Below are positions 52,577 to 61,575 of a stretch of DNA of 64,000 bases, one piece after another. The DNA is from Lentzea sp. NEAU-D7. GTDB lineage: Bacteria; Actinomycetota; Actinomycetes; Mycobacteriales; Pseudonocardiaceae. The notes beneath the pieces are model-generated. The model saw only the letters and a program-made list of their open reading frames with translations, had not been told where the DNA came from and did not search any database. Both the position numbers and the translations under genes were made by a program. Every line of letters starts with the position of its first letter. The first letter of the stretch is position 1. Location of the stretch: NCBI RefSeq assembly GCF_026242055.1, contig NZ_JAPJDL010000004.1, positions 248,001 through 312,000 on the forward strand, written 5' to 3'.

Positions 52577-53500
52577 ATGCCTGCTCAACAGTTGTGGGTG
52601 CTGGACGACAACGCGTTCAGCATGGCGGTGCACGCCGGTCGAAGCTTGGGTGAGCGGATCGTCCGTCACGTGTTCCGAAACCGCGCCTGGACGGCGGAGG
52701 ACTTTTTGAGCAGTTCGGTGCGCTGGACGCCCCAGACCGGCGATTCGCGGTCTTCATCGAGGGCATGGTGTCGGCAGACGTGCTGCACGACGAGTCGGCG
52801 CAGCGGGCGCTGGTCGACGTGATCAACCCGCACCTCCGCACGATCGGCGCTGAACTGCGCAAGGTGGGCGAGGAGGACGGGTCTGAGTTTCCGAGTAGTG
52901 GCGGTGCGTTGGGGCACTGGACGGCCGAAGAACCCGATCTTCGCCTCCTCGGTCAAGCCGGACATCCGCTTCCGGGACGCGATCGACAACGACATAGAGA
53001 TCGTCAGCAACGCCGACAAGGTCCTCGTATACGACCGGAGGATCGAGCCGGAGGGCTGCGATGGACCGATCTCCAGGCATGGTGGAAGGATAGGCAGGGC
53101 CTGGACAGTGACGGAGAGGCGAAAGAGACGCTATACAAGCGATTGATCGCAAGCCTGCCGGCCAACTCGCCGCCCCAACGTCTGCTTTTCCAGCTCTACC
53201 ACCATGTCCACGGCTTGGTGGTGCCGGAGGTTCCAGCGCTGCTGCCCGAGGTGTGGCTCCATTGGGATCCGCAGACTGCGCGGGCTCGCGGCCAGGACGC
53301 ACTCCTCAACTTCCGTGTGGACTTCCTGCTACTGCTGCCACAGGGACGCCGGGTTGTGCTAGAAGTCGATGGCGCCCACCACTACCCGACTGACAGGAAG
53401 TCGGATCCGGCCGTCTACGCACGCATCGCGCGCGGAGATCGTGACCTCAAGCTGAGTGGTTATGACGTCTTTCGTAATCAAGGTCAAACCCGGCGTATCG
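52577..53500 (+). pseudogene. AbiJ-like / nuclease-domain gene, several frameshifts
   Basis: Successive frames give WVLDDNAFSMAVHAGRSLGE, RRFAVFIEGMVSADVLHDE, VDVINPHLRTIGAELRKVGE, VVAVRWGTGRPKNPIFASSV, KPDIRFRDAIDNDIEIVSNA, then LYKRLIASLPANSPPQRLLF and FRVDFLLLLPQGRRVVLEVD-GAHH. The AbiJ-type N-terminal module and a PD-(D/E)XK/Vsr-like EVDGxHH end suggest an abortive-infection or antiviral protein (family assignment from memory). At least three frameshifts; inactive. Confidence 0.5.
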
Positions 53501-54247
53501 CCTGCTTTCGAGCGGGATGCCGGTCTCGCGGCGATCGACGAGAGCCTGTTGCGCCAACAGGTCCCACGCCTTTCGCACGTGTTTGCCGTCTGCGAGTCCC
53601 AGCGTCACGCCGAAGATCGCATCCATGTCCCTGCACACGTCCAAACGCGGTCGGGCCTGGATCAGGTTCTTGATGTTCTCGGTGATCGTCAGAACCCATC
53701 GCCGCTGGAGGTCCTCCTCGGCGCGGGCGTGTTCTTCTCGGTGATCTGTGGGACAAGTGCTCCCGAGAACAGGTCTTCTTGACCCGTGTCGGCCTCTCGG
53801 GCGAGGCGCTTGTTAAGAGTGAGTTGGTGGTTGGTCTCGCGCCAGGTTTTGTTGGCCTTCGCGGGTGCTTCGGCGATGCACCACTTGCCGTGGGGATGGA
53901 AGGTGAAGTGGACGAGCCAAGGTCGCTTCGCAGCGTTGCGGGACACCGGCGTGAGTGCGTTGGTTGACCGCTTGGCAGATGCGGCGCGCGTACTCTCCGA
54001 CTAGCTTGCTCACGGCTTGGCTGCCGGTGGGTGCCTTGAGGTAGACGTCGCGCCACCAGGCTCCGCCGAGAACCATGTCCAGGCGGTCGAGCGTGGTCGA
54101 GCGAGACGAAATCCTCCGCCTTGCATACGCTGTGATCTTCCGCGACCTCGAGGACGTCCTTCGCCCAACATCACGCCGCCAGATTGGCTGCCCACGGTCG
54201 CATAACGCCGCACAACCTCGTCGCGGGGTGCAGATGCGCACAGCCAC
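53447..54247 (-). pseudogene. Unidentified frameshifted gene
   Basis: Minus-strand pieces in three frames: LGGAWWRDVYLKAPTGSQAV with LVGEYARRICQAVNQRTHAG; PWLVHFTFHPHGKWCIAEAP with ANKTWRETNHQLTLNKRLAR; and MDVCRDMDAIFGVTLGLADG with KHVRKAWDLLAQQALVDRRE, to a stop at 53447. Consistent with one ~250-residue gene now broken. It resembles partner proteins of three-Cys-motif systems, but I am not confident. Confidence 0.4.
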
Positions 54248-54301
54248 GGGAGGCCGGTGGTAGTGCTGGCACCGCGAGCTGTTATGTCGACTGCCAGGCC
54301 A

Positions 54302-54667
54302 CTACCGGTGGTCCCATGGTGAAGTGACCGACTCGTCCCAGTCGTCGTCTTCCGCAGGAGTCCGCCTGCGGGGCGGAAGGACCGGTGGCGCGGCCGGTGG
54401 GTCCAGCACGTCCGCCGCGTGGGCCAGCGCGGCCTCCGCTTCCGCGCGTTGCTGCGGCGATGTCGACTCCATGGTCGCGGCCGCGTCCGTTACGGCCTGG
54501 GTGAACATCTCGCCGTAGGCCAGGCTGTTGCCGGCCTCCCGCAACGTCATCCGCCGGGACAGCACTTCGCGTGCCATCTCCGCAGCCGGGTCGCGCCGCC
54601 CACCGCTCGACAGCAGGCGGAGTACCGACTGCAGCGCTCGCTTCTCGTCCACCTGGGGAAAGCTCAC
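54302..54667 (-). CDS. Small protein coupled to WXG-like gene
   Basis: 121 residues from GTG 54667, overlapping the upstream stop (GTGA). Helical N-terminal half (DEKRALQSVLRLLSSGG, AAEMAREVLSRRMTLREAGN, MFTQAVTDAAATMESTSPQQ, AEAEAALAHAADVLD), then a Pro/Arg/Asp-rich tail ending SPWDHR. No family recognised. Translational coupling suggests it forms a complex with, or chaperones, the upstream protein. Confidence 0.65.
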   Translation of the reverse strand: MSFPQVDEKRALQSVLRLLSSGGRRDPAAEMAREVLSRRMTLREAGNSLAYGEMFTQAVTDAAATMESTSPQQRAEAEAALAHAADVLDPPAAPPVLPPRRRTPAEDDDWDESVTSPWDHR

Positions 54668-55566
54668 AGCGGCGACCCCGGTGACAGCAGCATCGCGGGT
54701 GGCCGCAGCTGGCTGATGCGGCGGTAGTCGACGGTCGCGAACCATCCCGAGATGCCCTCGTACATCTTCGAGATCTCGGACTGCTTGCTCGACAGGGACT
54801 CGTAGGCCTGCTTGAACTTCTCCGCCCAGTAGTAGAGGAGCCCGAGCAACGCCGCCAGCGCCGCCGGATGCGCGGCCCGGGCCATGGCCGCTCTGGTCAG
54901 CGCCCACGCGATGGCCGCGTCCACCATCTCACCGGCCGCGGTGGTGACGAACTTGCTAAAACTGCGCACCGCCCTCACCGCGTCCTGGTAGCGCTTGGCC
55001 ACCTCCAGGCACACCGGCGCGAAGTCGGTGGCGGCATCGGCAAGCGCCAGCAGGTACTCGCGGGCCTCGTTCGCGGCCCGTCCCTCCCACACCCACTCCG
55101 ACCCGGCACTCGCCGAGGCGATGTTGCGCCCGATGCCCTCGGCGACCTTCCCGATCTGACCCCACACGATCGCGCAGCGCTGAAACCCCGCCCAGTCACC
55201 GGTGAGCCAGGTGAACGCCTCCTGGAACGGATCCTTGCCCACCAGCCACACCGCGGCCTGCCGCGCCGCCGCACTGACGCTGAGCAGGTCGTGCCGCCAG
55301 TCATACTCGAACAGCGGTGTGGTGGCGTGCAGCTCCGGATCGGTGAACCAGTCCGAGGGCTCGCTCGGATCGGCGAACGACGGGGCGTCGAGCGATCCGC
55401 CGTACCGTCGCGCGAAGTTCGGTAGCGGCCCGTCCAACGCCCTGAACAGCGCGTCGAAACGCTGCTTCTCCTCGTCGTCGAGTTTGGCGAACGCGTCGGC
55501 GGTCTGGTCGACAGCCCGAGCCGCCCGGTTGGTCCGGTCAGCCAGTTCCTTGGTCGCTCCGCTCAT
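54664..55566 (-). CDS. Large helical protein with WXG-like motif
   Basis: 300 residues from ATG 55566 (in-frame start 55674 less likely). Predominantly helical. The centre contains CAIVWGQIGKVAEGIGRNIA then WVWEGRAANEAREYLLALAD, which has the W-x-G turn, Ala-rich helices and YL spacing of WXG100/ESAT-6-like helical hairpins. The C-terminal half has Ala-rich helices (AIAWALTRAAMARAAHPAAL) and a hydrophobic stretch LAALLGLLYYW. It could be a type VII secretion substrate or polymorphic-toxin-like scaffold, but no toxin domain or secretion gene is visible. Confidence 0.65.
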   Translation of the reverse strand: MSGATKELADRTNRAARAVDQTADAFAKLDDEEKQRFDALFRALDGPLPNFARRYGGSLDAPSFADPSEPSDWFTDPELHATTPLFEYDWRHDLLSVSAAARQAAVWLVGKDPFQEAFTWLTGDWAGFQRCAIVWGQIGKVAEGIGRNIASASAGSEWVWEGRAANEAREYLLALADAATDFAPVCLEVAKRYQDAVRAVRSFSKFVTTAAGEMVDAAIAWALTRAAMARAAHPAALAALLGLLYYWAEKFKQAYESLSSKQSEISKMYEGISGWFATVDYRRISQLRPPAMLLSPGSPL

Positions 55567-55922
55567 CAGCCGGTGGATTCGCTCGTGGTGACGGGCCGCC
55601 AGCGTGTCAACACAGCTGGGCACGCCGGCCGGAACTTGGCTACCGCTACGACCATGCGCACGGCTCACCGGCACTCGTCCAGCGGCTCATGACATGCGAG
55701 TACGTCCACGAGACCAGGTAACTCTCGCCGGACGGCTCGCGGCTGACCGATCATTCGGGACCGCCGTCCGGTTGTCGCTTACCGCTAACAGGACGCTGCT
55801 AACGTCGGACCCCGCCACGGCGGTCGACGCGCACAACGAGCCGGAGCCGACTCTGTTCTGAACTCCGGCACCACCCGCGCAGGCTGCCAACCAGTCAGCC
55901 GACCGCGAGGAACGCCCGCCGG

Positions 55923-56414
55923 ATGTCCACCACCGTCACCACCCCACGCATCGGCGCTCGGGTGCTGCTGCTCGACGCTCACGACCGCGTGCTGCTCATT
56001 CACGCCTGCGATCCGCACGACCGCGGCCACCACTGGTGGGAACTGCCCGGCGGCGGCCTCGACGAGGGTGAGAAGCCGGAGGACGCCGCTCTGCGCGAGG
56101 TGGCGGAGGAGACAGGCATCGTCATCCCGTCGCTGGGACACAAGCTGTGGATCCGCGAATCCCGCTTCCACTACAAGGGTCGCGATCACCACCGCGAAGA
56201 CCACGTGTTCCTCGGCCGCATCACCGACACCGCGCCCAAAGTGGCACTCAAACCCACCGAGAACGAGAAAGCCGGACTGATCGAACGACGCTGGTGGTCA
56301 GCAGCCGAACTCCGCCAGTGCACCGACAAACTGCTTCCCGCTCAGCTTCCCGGTCTCCTCGACGAACTCCTCGAAGGCAGGCTGGGCACCACGCCGCTGA
56401 AGCTGGTCGACTGA
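55923..56414 (+). CDS. Nudix hydrolase
   Basis: 163 residues from ATG 55923. IGARVLLLDAHDRVLLIHA precedes the Nudix box, which matches the consensus exactly: G44, E50, R58-E59, E62-E63, G65 (GGLDEGEKPEDAALREVAEE then TGI). Downstream DHVFLGRITD and RRWWSAAEL are typical. Hydrolyses a nucleoside diphosphate linked to another moiety, Mg2+-dependent; substrate unknown. Confidence 0.92.
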   Translation: MSTTVTTPRIGARVLLLDAHDRVLLIHACDPHDRGHHWWELPGGGLDEGEKPEDAALREVAEETGIVIPSLGHKLWIRESRFHYKGRDHHREDHVFLGRITDTAPKVALKPTENEKAGLIERRWWSAAELRQCTDKLLPAQLPGLLDELLEGRLGTTPLKLVD

Positions 56415-56744
56415 CCGCGTTGCCAGCGGATGCGGGGCTGACGCTTCACCGAGGACTTTCCGCATAGTCGGTGGGGCTGTGTCGAGCGTTTGGAGCGCAC
56501 ATTCTAGCCGACGCACCATGTCGGCACGGAGCAACTGGCGGGCCTGATCAGGCGACACCGCAGTGACTTGCACCTAGCCGGCAAGAGAGCCACCGGTCGT
56601 CCGGTCGAGTCGTACTTGTAGGTAAGCGTGCCGTCCACTGGGACGGTTCGAGAAGCTGCCGATCCATGACGCGAGAACCTATCGCTGCATTCGTACGTAT
56701 GTTCGATTAGATCCGTGCGGCGTTCCTGATGTCTGTCCTTCGGG
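56415..56744. other. Degraded stretch
   Basis: 330 bp with short minus-strand frames (DQARQLLRADMVRRLECALQ; GTLTYKYDSTGRPVAL) that look coding but are incomplete and unassigned. Confidence 0.4.
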
Positions 56745-57230
56745 TCACGACCTGAGGGGACTGACGAAACATTGGTCGGGGTCCAGGTCGCAGCTCCGGA
56801 GCGCGAGTGCGCCGTCGCGACGTGCGGCGGTCTCGGTGTGAAAGCGGAGCAGGACGAGGTCGAGCTCGGGATCGTTGCCGGTCGTGCCAGCGACTTCGTT
56901 GATCTCACGGAGGCGGTTATCGGATAGTGCTCGACGAGTGTTGGCGAGTCCGCGTGGTTTGGCGACGCGTCGTGCCGGATTGTCGCTTTCGGACATGAGG
57001 CGGTCTGCGATCGCGTGCGGGTAGAGGCAGCGAGCCGCGACGATGCGGTTCCAGTACGTCTCGTAGACGCGCAGCGTGCTGGCGAGTACGGCCTTGGACA
57101 TGCTCTCGACTTACTCGCGGATGCTCGGCATCGAGGTCAGTGCCCGTTGGTCGAACCGTTGTTCCGGCCGAACCGCGAGGCGGTTGAGCAGAAGCCGCGC
57201 CGCCTCGAGGTCGATGTCGTTCACGATGAC
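56745..57230 (-). pseudogene. Tyrosine recombinase N-terminal remnant
   Basis: Opens IVNDIDLEAARLLLNRLAVR then SMPSIRE followed by an in-frame TAA, continuing SKAVLASTLRVYETYWNRIV (core-binding domain) and LRFHTETAARRDGALALRSC (region of the first catalytic Arg), DLDPDQC. The catalytic C-terminus (HxxR, Tyr) is absent. Second integrase remnant of the window, next to the conjugation/methylation genes. Confidence 0.65.
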
Positions 57231-57433
57231 TCTCTGCGCACATACGCGCTGAGCGCCTGGTCGAGCGCCGCCGTCGTGCAGACGACAAGGAGGTCGCCAG
57301 CGGCAGAGGTGGTGAGAAGAAGCCCGTCGCCGCACGCAGTAAACATCGGTGCTGGACCGCCACGGGGAGACGGATGTGGCCGAGCTTCCGGCGGTCGAGC
57401 ACTGTCGGTTCAGCGATGTGCCGCGCAGCCAGT

Positions 57434-57622
57434 TCAGCGGCTTGACCAAGGACCTGGCACCCAGACGACCATGGACATCATGGTTGTGAACGCGTAGCGC
57501 GAGAAGCCTCGTTTGAACTCGTTCAGGAGGCCGGGCAACCGGTAGCCCGTCAACCCGAGGCGAGTTGCTCGATTGATGGTGCTGGCCGCCTCGATTTCGG
57601 CCAGAGCTTCTACGAGGTTCAT
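57434..57622 (-). CDS. Small protein at the end of the methyltransferase operon
   Basis: 62 residues. ATG 57622 overlaps the stop of the C5-methyltransferase gene (ATGA), the same linkage used between all other genes of this operon, which is the main reason to accept it. NLVEALAEIEAASTINRATR then YRLPGLLNEFKRGFSRYAFT; hydrophobic end MMSMVVWVPGPW. No family recognised; may be truncated. Confidence 0.5.
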   Translation of the reverse strand: MNLVEALAEIEAASTINRATRLGLTGYRLPGLLNEFKRGFSRYAFTTMMSMVVWVPGPWSSR

Positions 57623-58656
57623 GCCGCACGCCCTTGGGTCGGCGCGTGCGTGATCGCCTGGAAGTCGTCAAGCAGCACCGAGACTGCGAGGGCGGCTTGG
57701 TGCGGGACAACGCCGTTGCCGAGGATCCGCAGCTGGTCGACGCGGAGCAGCGGAACGTCTGTGAGCCACCCAGCCGGGAGGCCCATGAGGTGCTCGACGA
57801 ACGCGGGGGACAGCACCGGACCGCCGTGTACGCCTGGCACGGTCGGATGTGGGACTGCTCGGCCAGTGACGTTCTCCCAGCGGGTTACAACATGGGAGAA
57901 GGCGCGCCAGTTCGTGTGCGAGGGCGGCGGAGTCCGGGACGAGTTGTCCCGGATGACCGCGTCGACTTGGGCATGGAGCCTCGTGGCGCTCGCTGACGCA
58001 CTGCAAGCATGTCGTTGACGATGTCGTGCAGACTCACCTGACGACCGAGGGCGCGGCGCCGTGCCGGATCGGCGGCGCCGCGGTTGTCGCCGTCTCGCGC
58101 CTGCGGCGTCGGGAACAGCGGGCCATGCGAGCAGGAACACGCGTTCGCGGCGGTGTGGCGTGCCGACGTCGGAGGCGCGAACGCTGCGCCAGACCGCGTC
58201 ATACCCTGCCTCGGCCAGGTCCCCGAGAACGCGGTGGAGTCCGCCGTTCCTCCAGCGGAGCGCGGCGACGTTCTCCACGACGACGAACTGCGGTCGTAGA
58301 ACGCAAATGCCCTCCACGACGTCGATCCACACTCCACTGCGCGTTCCCTTCTCGATGCCTTTGCGTCGTCCAGCGGCGGAGATCTCCTGGCAAGGGAACC
58401 CGACGGTGAGGACGTCGACTTGCTCGACCGTGGTCCAGTCGACGAGGCGAAAGTCGCCCAGGTTGGGCACGTCAGGCAGGCGGGCGGCGAGAACCTCTTC
58501 AACCTGTGCGTCGTGGTCGGCGCACCACGCGATGCGACCGCCACCGAAGGCAGCCAGGACCCCGATGTCCAAGCCGCCGTAGCCGGTGCAGAGCGAACCC
58601 AGCACCGGCCCAGGACCGAACCTGACGGACAGGTCGGGAGCGACGCGCGTGTTCAT
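57619..58656 (-). CDS. DNA (cytosine-5-)-methyltransferase
   Basis: 345 residues from ATG 58656 (ATGA overlap with upstream gene). C5-MTase motifs in order: VLGSLCTGYGGLDIGVLAAF (I), TVGFPCQEISAAG (IV, catalytic Cys89), FVVVENVAAL (VI, ENV), HRRERVFLLAW (VIII), then a short Arg/Ser-rich target-recognition region (about 190-250), and LRILGNGVVPHQAALAV (X). Methylates cytosine in a specific DNA sequence. No restriction endonuclease is adjacent, so an orphan or element-protective methylase is likely. Confidence 0.9.
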   Translation of the reverse strand: MNTRVAPDLSVRFGPGPVLGSLCTGYGGLDIGVLAAFGGGRIAWCADHDAQVEEVLAARLPDVPNLGDFRLVDWTTVEQVDVLTVGFPCQEISAAGRRKGIEKGTRSGVWIDVVEGICVLRPQFVVVENVAALRWRNGGLHRVLGDLAEAGYDAVWRSVRASDVGTPHRRERVFLLAWPAVPDAAGARRRQPRRRRSGTAPRPRSSGESARHRQRHACSASASATRLHAQVDAVIRDNSSRTPPPSHTNWRAFSHVVTRWENVTGRAVPHPTVPGVHGGPVLSPAFVEHLMGLPAGWLTDVPLLRVDQLRILGNGVVPHQAALAVSVLLDDFQAITHAPTQGRAA

Positions 58657-59537
58657 GCGGCGCGTGCTTTGACGGCCGCTGAGCGAGACGGACGAAGTGG
58701 TGTGCGGAAGATGAGCACGTCTTCGTGTGCGATCAGGTGCAGGGGAAGACCCGCCTCGCGCTGCTTGCGGAGGAAGTCGCGTTGGAAGAACGAACCTCGG
58801 GCGACGAAGTCGTGCTCGGCGACCCGTGCGAGAAGAGCAACACATCGTTCCACCGGAATGAGGCCGGCGTTGCGTCCACAGGTGAGGATCTGCGAGGGCA
58901 GGTCGATGAGTTCGGCGTGCTCACGCCAAGGGCGGACCGTGATGGCGATGTGCCCGCCTGGGCGCATGAACTCGCTGAGCGCGCCGAGGATGCGGGTGAA
59001 TCCGCTGAGCAGTCGATGGTGGCCGATGTTGGCGAGGTTGCCGCGGTCGAGCGTGCTGCCGTACTGGTGGAAGTACTTCTGAATGCCCTCGCCAGGAGCC
59101 ACCGCGACTTGGCCGTGCGTTGACGGTCCATACGGCGGCGAGGTCACCACGAGCGCGACTTGGCCGCGCAGTTCGGCGGGCAGCAACGTGGACAACTGAC
59201 GGGCGTCGCCATGGAAGACCTGGCCGTCGTGATCGACGCCTTGCTCGGCAGCGAGAGCGAGGTTGTTGCCGGCGACGGTGACCCAGTGCGGTTCGTACTC
59301 GACGCCCACGGCGCGCCGTCCGAGGCGCACGGCCTCGACGAGCGTTGTGCCGATGCCGCACATCGGGTCCAGCACTAGGTCGCCGGGCTCTGTGTAGTGC
59401 GCGATGGCGTAGCGCGCGACGTCGGGCAGCATCTTCGCGGGATGTGCGGTCGACTCGCGGGTGTAGCGGTTCTTCCGCTGGGTTGAGGGCGAGGTCTGAG
59501 CCGTCGACCAGACGGACACCGGGAGTTCGCTGTTCAT
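58653..59537 (-). CDS. DNA amino-methyltransferase (N4-cytosine or N6-adenine)
   Basis: 294 residues, ATG 59537, overlapping both neighbours by 4 bp. AdoMet motif LVLDPMCGIGTTLVEAVRLG (about 55-74) precedes catalytic TSPPYGPSTHG (132-142). A Ser before PPY is common in N4-cytosine enzymes but also occurs in N6-adenine ones. KNRYTRESTAHPAKMLPDVA and FMRPGGHIAITV are typical of the family. Part of a compact methylation operon. Confidence 0.88.
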   Translation of the reverse strand: MNSELPVSVWSTAQTSPSTQRKNRYTRESTAHPAKMLPDVARYAIAHYTEPGDLVLDPMCGIGTTLVEAVRLGRRAVGVEYEPHWVTVAGNNLALAAEQGVDHDGQVFHGDARQLSTLLPAELRGQVALVVTSPPYGPSTHGQVAVAPGEGIQKYFHQYGSTLDRGNLANIGHHRLLSGFTRILGALSEFMRPGGHIAITVRPWREHAELIDLPSQILTCGRNAGLIPVERCVALLARVAEHDFVARGSFFQRDFLRKQREAGLPLHLIAHEDVLIFRTPLRPSRSAAVKARAA

Positions 59538-60181
59538 CGGATGACCCCCGCTTCGATGACGGCGTTGGCGAGCGGTCGAGCTGCGTGGTCGTGGGGCTGG
59601 GCGAACACCAGCACGTCCGAGTGGATACGGAGATGTGGCGCGGGAAGACCGCGCACCGCGGCGCGGTGTCGCGCACGATGAAGTTCCTCCGCGTCGTGGT
59701 CGTTGAGGTCCACTTGGAACCGGCCGCTGTGGATCGGGGCGTGCACGGCGACGATGTGCTGGAGATAGAGGAGATCGGCGAACTGGGCGCTGGTGACGAC
59801 CTGGCCGGTGCGGTCCACGAGTTCACCGCTGGCCGCGTCGTTGTGGGTCAACACGACGAGGACACCGCCGACTCGGAGCAGTCGTGCCGCGGTGAGCACG
59901 ACCTGGTCCGCCAACTCTGCGATCGTCTGGTGAGGCGGCGTGCAGGTGATGACCAGATCGGCGGTCGCGGTCGGCTCCTGCTCCACATCGGACTCAGAGT
60001 TTGCCCGACGGCCGAGATCGTTCACGGCTTCGACCGCTGGCCCGGTGGAGCTTGAGCTGGTCGGCCAAGGCAGTACGACGACTCGGTCGTCCGGGCGGCT
60101 GAACGCGCGGACCACCTGCTGAATGAGGCGGACCGGCCAGTCTTCGTCCAGCGGAAACTGTGCAGGACCGCAAGCCCACAC
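59534..60181 (-). CDS. Methyltransferase-like protein with degenerate catalytic motif
   Basis: About 215 residues from GTG 60181; the frame stays open to 60409, adding a Pro/Arg/Ser-rich stretch, so the start is uncertain. FSRPDDRVVVLPW replaces the AdoMet-binding DPxxGxGT, and TCTPPHQTIAE stands where TSPPY is expected. LLRVGGVLVVLTHND and HSDVLVFAQPHD keep the family fold. Its 3' end overlaps the active-looking methyltransferase start (ATGA). Possibly a non-catalytic partner or specificity subunit. Confidence 0.65.
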   Translation of the reverse strand: MWACGPAQFPLDEDWPVRLIQQVVRAFSRPDDRVVVLPWPTSSSSTGPAVEAVNDLGRRANSESDVEQEPTATADLVITCTPPHQTIAELADQVVLTAARLLRVGGVLVVLTHNDAASGELVDRTGQVVTSAQFADLLYLQHIVAVHAPIHSGRFQVDLNDHDAEELHRARHRAAVRGLPAPHLRIHSDVLVFAQPHDHAARPLANAVIEAGVIR

Positions 60182-60426
60182 GGTCGCCGGCGTCGGGCCT
60201 GTCGTGGATGAGGACGGGCGCCTCACCGGCCGGGCCGGACTGACCCTGCTGACGTTGGGCGCAGTCGGGTACGGCCTGCGAGTGCCATCAGCGCGGGCAG
60301 AGCCGGGTGCTGAGGACGGTCGTGCTCCAGGACGGCGAGCCGTCCCATCGGTACCAACGGAATCGCCGAATCGCGTCACGGATCCTCCAGGTCGGGGATG
60401 TCGCCTCATTGGCGGGCGGTGATTGA

Positions 60427-60448
60427 CACCCCTGAACTCCGAATGCGG
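60427..60448 (+). repeat. Inverted repeat, left copy
   Basis: CACCCCTGAACTCCG (60427-60441) is exactly inverted at 61467-61481; extending to 22 bp gives two mismatches. Lies in the divergent promoter region between the methylation and conjugation operons. Confidence 0.6.
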
Positions 60449-60708
60449 ATCCTGTTCGGGACGTGCGAGTTCTTTTTGGGCTCCAGACGGCGTGGAGGTC
60501 GCTAACCGATCGAGTACCGGACAGGTACCGAGGTGCTAATCCGCTGGTAGCGGAGGGGTAAGCAGCTGTGAACTCGTTCGACCGCCCGTACCCGCCATGG
60601 CAGGCGTGAATGCTGTTGGTAAGAGCCAAGTCATTGCTGGGTCAGAGTTTGGTGATGGTCAGCGTGGCGCCCTGACGGAGCTGGATTTCCACTTCGTCAG
60701 GAGTTCCG
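60449..60708. promoter_or_regulatory. Divergent intergenic region between methylation and conjugation operons
   Basis: Contains small palindromes, e.g. TCCGC-TGGTA-GCGGA near 60540, and no gene. Promoters for both operons presumably lie here. Confidence 0.4.
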
Positions 60709-61575
60709 ATGCTTCCCAGAAACTGCCCTGGTATCACTGTCGGCTCGATGCCGCTCGACGTCGTCCGCTCTGCTTTCGCGTGGCTCGTTGCCGGCCCTCA
60801 TCCGGTGTCCGTCGACGGGAGCCTGTTCGACGGGTTCCCTGATCGCAGGGTTCGGGTGGACGAAGTCCGTGACCTGTTGCTCCGCCGGACATGCCCACAG
60901 AGCGTCCGCGATGCAGTGTGGACTCACCTCGTCCGGCTTGCTCGGACCGAAGGTGCAACATGGACGGTCGCGTGCGCCGGGATCGCTTTGCCGGCGCTAC
61001 TCAACGTCGCGTCGAAGCTGACCGCTCGGTTCGCCGACGATCCGAGCGACATCCACAGTTCGGTGCTAACAGGGTTTCTCGCCGAGCTAGCCACGATCGA
61101 CCTCAGCCGTCCGCGCGTCATGGTGCGGCTGCGCTGGGCCGCCTGTCGCGCCGGACACGCAGCTCTCCGCGAAGCACTGGACACGCCTGCGCCGTCAGCC
61201 ATTGCGATCGCTTCAGCATCTCCAACTGCGGCGTGGGGACATCCGGACTTCGTTCTCGCGCGCGCTGTCGAAGACGGCGCGGTCTCGTCCAGTGAAGCCG
61301 ACCTCATCGGCCTGACCAGGCTGGAGGAAGTACCGCTAGCCGCGGTCGCTGAACAGCGCGGCGTGAGCTACGAGGCCACGAAGAAAGCTCGCCAACGCGC
61401 TGAACGCCGCCTCGTCCTCTACCTGCGCGACGACGTCGGGCCGGTGTCCCGGAACACTTCCGAATCCGGAGTTCAGGGGTGCGAGAGGCAGCCGATCGCC
61501 TCCCCGCACACCAGTTCGCCCGACGTGCCCGCGCCGCCGTCGAGCACGACTCCGGAGGTGCCGCGATGCGCTTGA
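60709..61575 (+). CDS. Sigma-factor-like DNA-binding protein of the conjugation operon
   Basis: 288 residues, ATG 60709 after AGGAG. The middle (about 120-165) is helical and Arg-rich; the C-terminal LIGLTRLEEVPLAAVAEQRG then VSYEATKKARQRAERRLVLY is a sigma region-4-type helix-turn-helix. A disordered Ser/Pro tail follows. No clear region 2, so it may be a regulator rather than a true sigma. It overlaps the pilin gene by 10 nt, linking control and structural genes. Confidence 0.7.
   Translation: MLPRNCPGITVGSMPLDVVRSAFAWLVAGPHPVSVDGSLFDGFPDRRVRVDEVRDLLLRRTCPQSVRDAVWTHLVRLARTEGATWTVACAGIALPALLNVASKLTARFADDPSDIHSSVLTGFLAELATIDLSRPRVMVRLRWAACRAGHAALREALDTPAPSAIAIASASPTAAWGHPDFVLARAVEDGAVSSSEADLIGLTRLEEVPLAAVAEQRGVSYEATKKARQRAERRLVLYLRDDVGPVSRNTSESGVQGCERQPIASPHTSSPDVPAPPSSTTPEVPRCA
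61460..61481 (-). repeat. Inverted repeat, right copy
   Basis: CGGAGTTCAGGGGTG (61467-61481), inside the 3' coding part of the sigma-like gene, is the exact reverse complement of 60427-60441. Confidence 0.6.
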
